This document shows positions 4,360 through 7,911 of a DNA stretch of 7,911 nucleotides, piece after piece. This DNA comes from Bacteroidota bacterium (GTDB lineage Bacteria; Zhuqueibacterota; JdFR-76; DREG01), in contig JAUXJX010000068.1 in NCBI GenBank assembly GCA_030624545.1, forward strand, positions 1 through 7,911, in the 5' to 3' direction. Within the stretch, counting starts at the first letter, position 1. Every line of letters starts with the position of its first letter. The notes under the pieces were generated by a model. It saw nothing but the letters and a program-made list of their open reading frames with translations. It ran no database searches and had not been told where the DNA came from. Position numbers and translations under genes: made by a program.

Positions 4360-6168
4360 TCATTTTTCCGGTAATGTATCCCCACTTTGATCCGGGTTTA
4401 TGTCGAAATAGAGTTTCAGGAGTTCTCCCGCTTTAGGGGCGGCTTTTGCCCCTCCACCACCCCCATTTTCGACCAGGACCACAATGGCAACTTTGGGATT
4501 CTCGAATGGCCCAAAACCAATAAACCACGCGTGGTCCTCACCATGCGGATTTTGTGCGGTCCCCGTCTTGCCAGCGACCTCCACTCCTGTTACCCTGGCC
4601 AATTTTGCCGTGCCATTTTCACCGTTGACCACCAAGCGCATTCCTTCGCGAACAATATCATATGCTCTTTCTGAAATCGACTCAATTCTGAGTGAGTCGG
4701 CTTCATGGGATTCGGTTCGGTCGCTGATCGGATCATAGATAGACTGGAGAAGATGGGGTGTATAATAAACTCCCTTTTTCGCCAGCAATCCTGCGAATTG
4801 AACCATCTGCAAGGTGGTGACCAAAAGGTCTCCTTGCCCTACGGATAGGTTTAGCATCATACCCCTGGTCCATTCACCTTCCCCGTAGCGCTCATCCATG
4901 AACTTCTTATCCGGGACGATCCCGGCGCTTTCTAGTGGAATATCGATACCAGTTTTCCGGCCGAGCAAGAAATAGCGCGAGAACTTTGCCCATTCTTCCA
5001 AACCAACTTTTAACCCTAGCTGATAGAAATAGACATTGCAGGATTGCTCTATGGCCTGATAAAGATCGATCCTGCCATGACCCTTTGGCCTCCAACATTT
5101 GAAAACCCGCCTGCCAAGCCGATAGCTGCCAAAACAGTTTATGCTCCAACTTGGCTTCACCACATCGTTGGCAATTGCTGCCATGGCTAAAACTAATTTG
5201 AAGGTCGATCCTGGCGGATATACGCTCTGCACGGACCGGTCATACAGAGGATGATCAGGGTCATATTGCATTCGATCCCAAACTTCAGTAGAAATTACGC
5301 CTGACAGCTCCGCGGGATCAAAATCAGGTTTACTGACGAGGCTTAGTAGGCCGCCATCCTGCAGGTCCATCATGACAATGCTGCCTCGCAGGTCCTTCAT
5401 CAACTCTTCGGAAACATGTTGTAGTTCCGAATCCAGAGTTAAATGCAGGTTAAGACCGGGTTTGATTTCTTTTTTGGGTGGACTTTTCAAGGTTCTTACT
5501 TCGCGCCCAAAAGCATCTACTTCCACATATTCAAGCCCGGATTCACCACGTAGGAGCCTTTCATAGATCTTTTCAATGCCCTTTTTGCCGATCACATCTC
5601 CGGGCTCGTAATCGACATCGGTATTCTCTTCAAGCTCCTCAGTGGTTACTTCACCTAAGTATCCCAGGACGTGTGACGCCCTCGCACTGGACGGAAACGA
5701 TCTGATCGGCTCAATCCAAAATCCTACGCCAGGAAAGTCCGTCCTCATCTCCTCGATGTCTGTAACCACCGCCATGTCTACCTGGCGCATGAGACGAATG
5801 GGCTGGAAATACCCTCGCATATTTTGCTGAACGATGGTCTTCAAAACAGTTGGGGTTCGATCTACATTTTCCGCGATGCGCTGATATAAATCCGGGTTCC
5901 TGCGCAATTCATACGGAACGGCATATAGTGAAAATGCAGGATGGTTATTCACGAGAAGGTTGCCATTGCGATCATAAATCAGTCCGCGAAGGGGTTTGAG
6001 AGTTACCTCGCGGATCCTGTTTTGATCAGACTGAAGCCGGTAATCTGTCCTATGCATAACTTGAAGCTGGACAAGTCTGGCAATTAATACCAATGTAGCA
6101 AGGCCCAGAACTGCCCAGTACCCGATCCTGGTGGAACCGGGAATGTTTGCAAGCCTATGGTTTTTCAT
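4360..6168 (-). CDS. mrdA: Penicillin-binding protein 2, elongation-specific transpeptidase
   Basis: This 602-residue class B penicillin-binding protein cross-links new peptidoglycan in the periplasm as RodA's partner. A short basic cytoplasmic tail precedes one membrane anchor (about 16-36). The pedestal/dimerisation domain carries PLRGLIYDRNGNLLVNN (59-75) and GYLGEVTTEEL (169-179). The transpeptidase domain has all three catalytic motifs: S-T-F-K with nucleophile S321 and K324, S-C-N at 376-378, and K-T-G at 534-536 in VAGKTGTAQN. All key residues are present and the length is normal for the family, so it should be active and beta-lactam-binding. The SCN motif is the common form; E. coli PBP2 has SAD. 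Its start overlaps the mreD end by 14 bases and no good Shine-Dalgarno is visible, which points to coupling. Order and neighbours separate it from the division protein FtsI. Confidence 0.97.
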   Translation of the reverse strand: MKNHRLANIPGSTRIGYWAVLGLATLVLIARLVQLQVMHRTDYRLQSDQNRIREVTLKPLRGLIYDRNGNLLVNNHPAFSLYAVPYELRRNPDLYQRIAENVDRTPTVLKTIVQQNMRGYFQPIRLMRQVDMAVVTDIEEMRTDFPGVGFWIEPIRSFPSSARASHVLGYLGEVTTEELEENTDVDYEPGDVIGKKGIEKIYERLLRGESGLEYVEVDAFGREVRTLKSPPKKEIKPGLNLHLTLDSELQHVSEELMKDLRGSIVMMDLQDGGLLSLVSKPDFDPAELSGVISTEVWDRMQYDPDHPLYDRSVQSVYPPGSTFKLVLAMAAIANDVVKPSWSINCFGSYRLGRRVFKCWRPKGHGRIDLYQAIEQSCNVYFYQLGLKVGLEEWAKFSRYFLLGRKTGIDIPLESAGIVPDKKFMDERYGEGEWTRGMMLNLSVGQGDLLVTTLQMVQFAGLLAKKGVYYTPHLLQSIYDPISDRTESHEADSLRIESISERAYDIVREGMRLVVNGENGTAKLARVTGVEVAGKTGTAQNPHGEDHAWFIGFGPFENPKVAIVVLVENGGGGGAKAAPKAGELLKLYFDINPDQSGDTLPEK

Positions 6169-6643
6169 ATCTAAGCTGTATACTCTTCGGAAATATTGCG
6201 GTAATAATCATGCCTATCAATGCAGTGTATAAGGCTCCCGGCAGTGCAAATCGAAAAAGTAAGAAAATGGCACTGACATCAGCGCCAAAAGAGTATATCC
6301 AGTTATACAAAAAGTTGTGGACAAGGGACGCCAGAAACAGAAGGAACCCAATGTCTAATAGGTTGTTCCCGATAAGTCCGGCGGGAACGTTGTCCGCAAT
6401 AAATCCAACAAAGGATTTGCAGAAGGCATTCAGCCCAAACAAAATCGTTAAGAAACTGTCTTCGATAATGCCCATGAAAAAGCCGGCGATGCAGCCGAAT
6501 AATCGCCCGAATTTGATGCTCAAAAAAACAATGTAAATTACAATAAAATTAGGCTTTACACCATAGATGGCCATGAAATTGGCAAAGGAATGCTGGAGTA
6601 TGAGGACTACAAGAAATATTAAACCCACTGTCAAATATTTCAT
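6155..6643 (-). CDS. mreD: MreD, rod-shape-determining integral membrane protein
   Basis: This 162-residue, very hydrophobic protein has about five or six predicted membrane spans and ends in a short charged tail (QLRYEKP). The segment MGIIEDSFLTILFGLNAFCKSFVGFI (about 57-82) is the best conserved part of the family, matching the usual G-x-x-x-D ... G-x-N-A pattern. MreD bridges MreC and the PBP2/RodA complex in the inner membrane, although its biochemistry is poorly understood. The start overlaps the mreC stop as ATGA (6640-6643), and no Shine-Dalgarno sequence is evident, so translation is probably coupled to mreC. The sequence is weakly conserved; the call relies on length, hydropathy, this motif and the position between mreC and mrdA. 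Confidence 0.95.
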   Translation of the reverse strand: MKYLTVGLIFLVVLILQHSFANFMAIYGVKPNFIVIYIVFLSIKFGRLFGCIAGFFMGIIEDSFLTILFGLNAFCKSFVGFIADNVPAGLIGNNLLDIGFLLFLASLVHNFLYNWIYSFGADVSAIFLLFRFALPGALYTALIGMIITAIFPKSIQLRYEKP

Positions 6644-7437
6644 TGATTAGCACGGAGTTCGATTCTGATGATAAATGCTTCTTCCAGTTTTTCCAGGTTG
6701 ACTGAGGGTTCGACTTCGATATCTTTGAAAAGAGCGGCAGGGGGAGCTTCCACCTTGGTTACTATACCTATCTCAATGCCCTTTGGATATATTGCACTGC
6801 CAGAGGTAATGACGACATCCCCCACTTTTACGTCATCCGTGATCTTGATGTAATTCAGTATGATTTTACTGCCATCAACACTTTGCGCTATTCCGGTAAG
6901 GCGGCTTCGCTGAATCATTGCGCCGACTCGATAGCTGAGATCATCCAAAACTTGCACCACTGTGTTGTAATCGGTCACGCCCACGACCCGTCCCACCAGA
7001 CCTTCGCTCGCCAGGACCGGCATGTTCGGAAGGACACCATCAGCCTTTCCGGCATCGAGCAAGAATGCGTGGGAAAATCCCTCGTAGTTCCTGACAACGA
7101 TACTTGCCGGTATTAAGTTATATCTGCTCTTGTTTTTGAAATCCAGCATCCTACGAAGCCGGTCGTTTTCCAGGTAGGCCTCTTTCATCAGGCTGTTCTC
7201 ATAAGAGAGTTCAGCCATCCGATTTCGAAACGATTCGTTCTCTTGCTTGAGGGAGCCATATTGAGATATCGAACTCAGCCAATTTCCCCAAATCCCCATC
7301 ACATTGAGAACATTAGCTCGCACCCAGGACGTTTGCGGCGCATTATTGTTAATGATCAGGAGAATAGAGATGGCGAGAAGTAAAAACAAGGTGCCATAAT
7401 CCCGCAGATTATGTGTGTATCTCTCCCAGCGAATCAT
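6640..7437 (-). CDS. mreC: MreC, rod-shape-determining periplasmic scaffold
   Basis: With the start at ATG 7437 the protein has 265 residues: a short cytoplasmic N-terminus (MIRWERYTHNLRDY), one membrane anchor (about 15-31), a periplasmic coiled coil (about 62-100) and the two-lobed beta domain (about 105-262) with typical segments such as PASIVVRNYE (110-119), EGLVGRVVGV (145-154), DLSYRVGAMI (166-175) and GDVVITSGS (206-214). MreC dimers bind PBP2 and are thought to switch it and RodA on. A longer frame reaches ATG 7527, but its first 30 residues lie inside the mreB 3' end and resemble nothing in MreC; the shorter start puts the anchor at the normal place. ATG 7437 lies eight bases after the mreB stop without a clear Shine-Dalgarno, suggesting coupling to mreB. 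Confidence 0.96.
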   Translation of the reverse strand: MIRWERYTHNLRDYGTLFLLLAISILLIINNNAPQTSWVRANVLNVMGIWGNWLSSISQYGSLKQENESFRNRMAELSYENSLMKEAYLENDRLRRMLDFKNKSRYNLIPASIVVRNYEGFSHAFLLDAGKADGVLPNMPVLASEGLVGRVVGVTDYNTVVQVLDDLSYRVGAMIQRSRLTGIAQSVDGSKIILNYIKITDDVKVGDVVITSGSAIYPKGIEIGIVTKVEAPPAALFKDIEVEPSVNLEKLEEAFIIRIELRANQ

Positions 7438-7445
7438 TATTGGAA

Positions 7446-7911
7446 TTAGTAACGTTTGGGTTTGTTGAGGATAGTCATATAGCTGTCGAGGTTCTCCACA
7501 ATCCTTCCGGTACCGCGCACAACGCATGTTAAAGAATCGTCTGCGACACTAACGGGTAGATTGGTCATATCTCGGATGTACAGATCCAGGCCCTTCAATA
7601 GCGAAGTTCCACCAGAGAGGATAATCCCTCGGTCCAGGATATCTGCAGATAATTCTGGCGGGGTTCGTTCGAGCGTGAGTCTTACAGCTTCCACGATCGA
7701 ATTGACCGGCTCGGATAAGGCCTCCTGAATTTCCTTGGAGTTGACCTCCACGGTTTTGGGAATGCCTGCCACCAAATCTCTGCCCTTAACGTGGATTGAG
7801 TTATTTTCATCGAAGGGAGGGGTCGAACCAATCGTGCATTTCATGTGCTCGGCTGTCTTCTCACCAATTAGTAAATTATATTTGCGCTTCATGTACTGGA
7901 TGATCGATTCG
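7446..7911 (-). CDS. mreB: MreB, actin-like rod-shape cytoskeleton protein, 5' part outside window
   Basis: Only the C-terminal 154 residues (beginning ESIIQYMKRKYNLLIGE and ending NKPKRY) are in the window, a little under half of a usual MreB of about 340-350 residues. The frame is open to base 7911, so the ATG at 7892 is internal. Recognisable parts are YNLLIGEKTAEHMK, the DLVAGIPKTVEV strand region, the helix ALSEPVNSIVEAVRLTLE, the nucleotide-binding loop ILSGGTSLLKGLD (SGGTS where many MreBs have TGGGA), and the tail RGTGRIVENLDSY. MreB forms membrane-bound ATP-dependent filaments that steer the RodA-PBP2 complex. It is the first visible gene of the rod operon; any operon promoter lies outside the window. 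Confidence 0.97.
   Translation of the reverse strand, partial: ESIIQYMKRKYNLLIGEKTAEHMKCTIGSTPPFDENNSIHVKGRDLVAGIPKTVEVNSKEIQEALSEPVNSIVEAVRLTLERTPPELSADILDRGIILSGGTSLLKGLDLYIRDMTNLPVSVADDSLTCVVRGTGRIVENLDSYMTILNKPKRY

Noticed and set aside
6147..6536. Plus-strand open frame of 129 codons opposite mreD.
   Set aside because: It is antisense to mreD, with composition expected from the complement of a hydrophobic membrane protein; no independent evidence.
7438..7527. Upstream extension of mreC to ATG 7527 (30 extra residues).
   Set aside because: It lies inside the mreB coding end, is not MreC-like and would push the membrane anchor to residues 45-60; ATG 7437 gives the normal layout.

Overview
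All genes in this window are read from the minus strand. Transcription therefore runs from the high-coordinate end towards base 1: mreB (3' part only), mreC, mreD, mrdA (PBP2), rodA, a YbgF/CpoB-like TPR protein, galT, a decayed fragment of glycogen synthase (glgA), and a STAS-domain protein that runs off the window. No rRNA, tRNA, CRISPR array, transposase or phage gene was seen. The gene set indicates a rod-shaped Gram-negative bacterium: an MreB/RodA/PBP2 elongation machine plus a periplasmic YbgF-like protein. The phylum cannot be fixed by eye. The style of the proteins (long RodA, MreBCD-PBP2-RodA in one string, galT next to glgA) would fit a deltaproteobacterial or FCB-type candidate lineage, but this is inference only.

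Bases 3115-7911 are the cell-elongation (rod) operon. Neighbouring genes overlap by 4 or 14 bases or are separated by 8-9 bases, and most starts lack a good Shine-Dalgarno sequence, so translation is probably coupled along the message. MreB filaments, MreC and MreD on the membrane, the SEDS glycosyltransferase RodA and the transpeptidase PBP2 together make lateral-wall peptidoglycan.

Bases 2812-3114 form a 303-base gap with an imperfect inverted repeat at the rodA stop, a good sigma70-type promoter candidate, and an inverted repeat just downstream of it. This probably starts a second unit, ybgF-like then galT, which ended in glgA before that gene decayed. ybgF-like has the strongest ribosome-binding site in the window.

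Bases 472-1045 lie between galT and the STAS gene. They are not empty. The minus strand encodes the unmistakable N-terminus of a bacterial glycogen synthase directly behind galT. The frame is broken by two in-frame stops and then briefly resumes with a glycogen-synthase-like motif before ending. The remaining bases hold an inverted repeat overlapping a promoter candidate, and a leader hairpin, upstream of the STAS gene. I see no new defence, toxin or mobile system here. The main unexpected item is the glgA relic.
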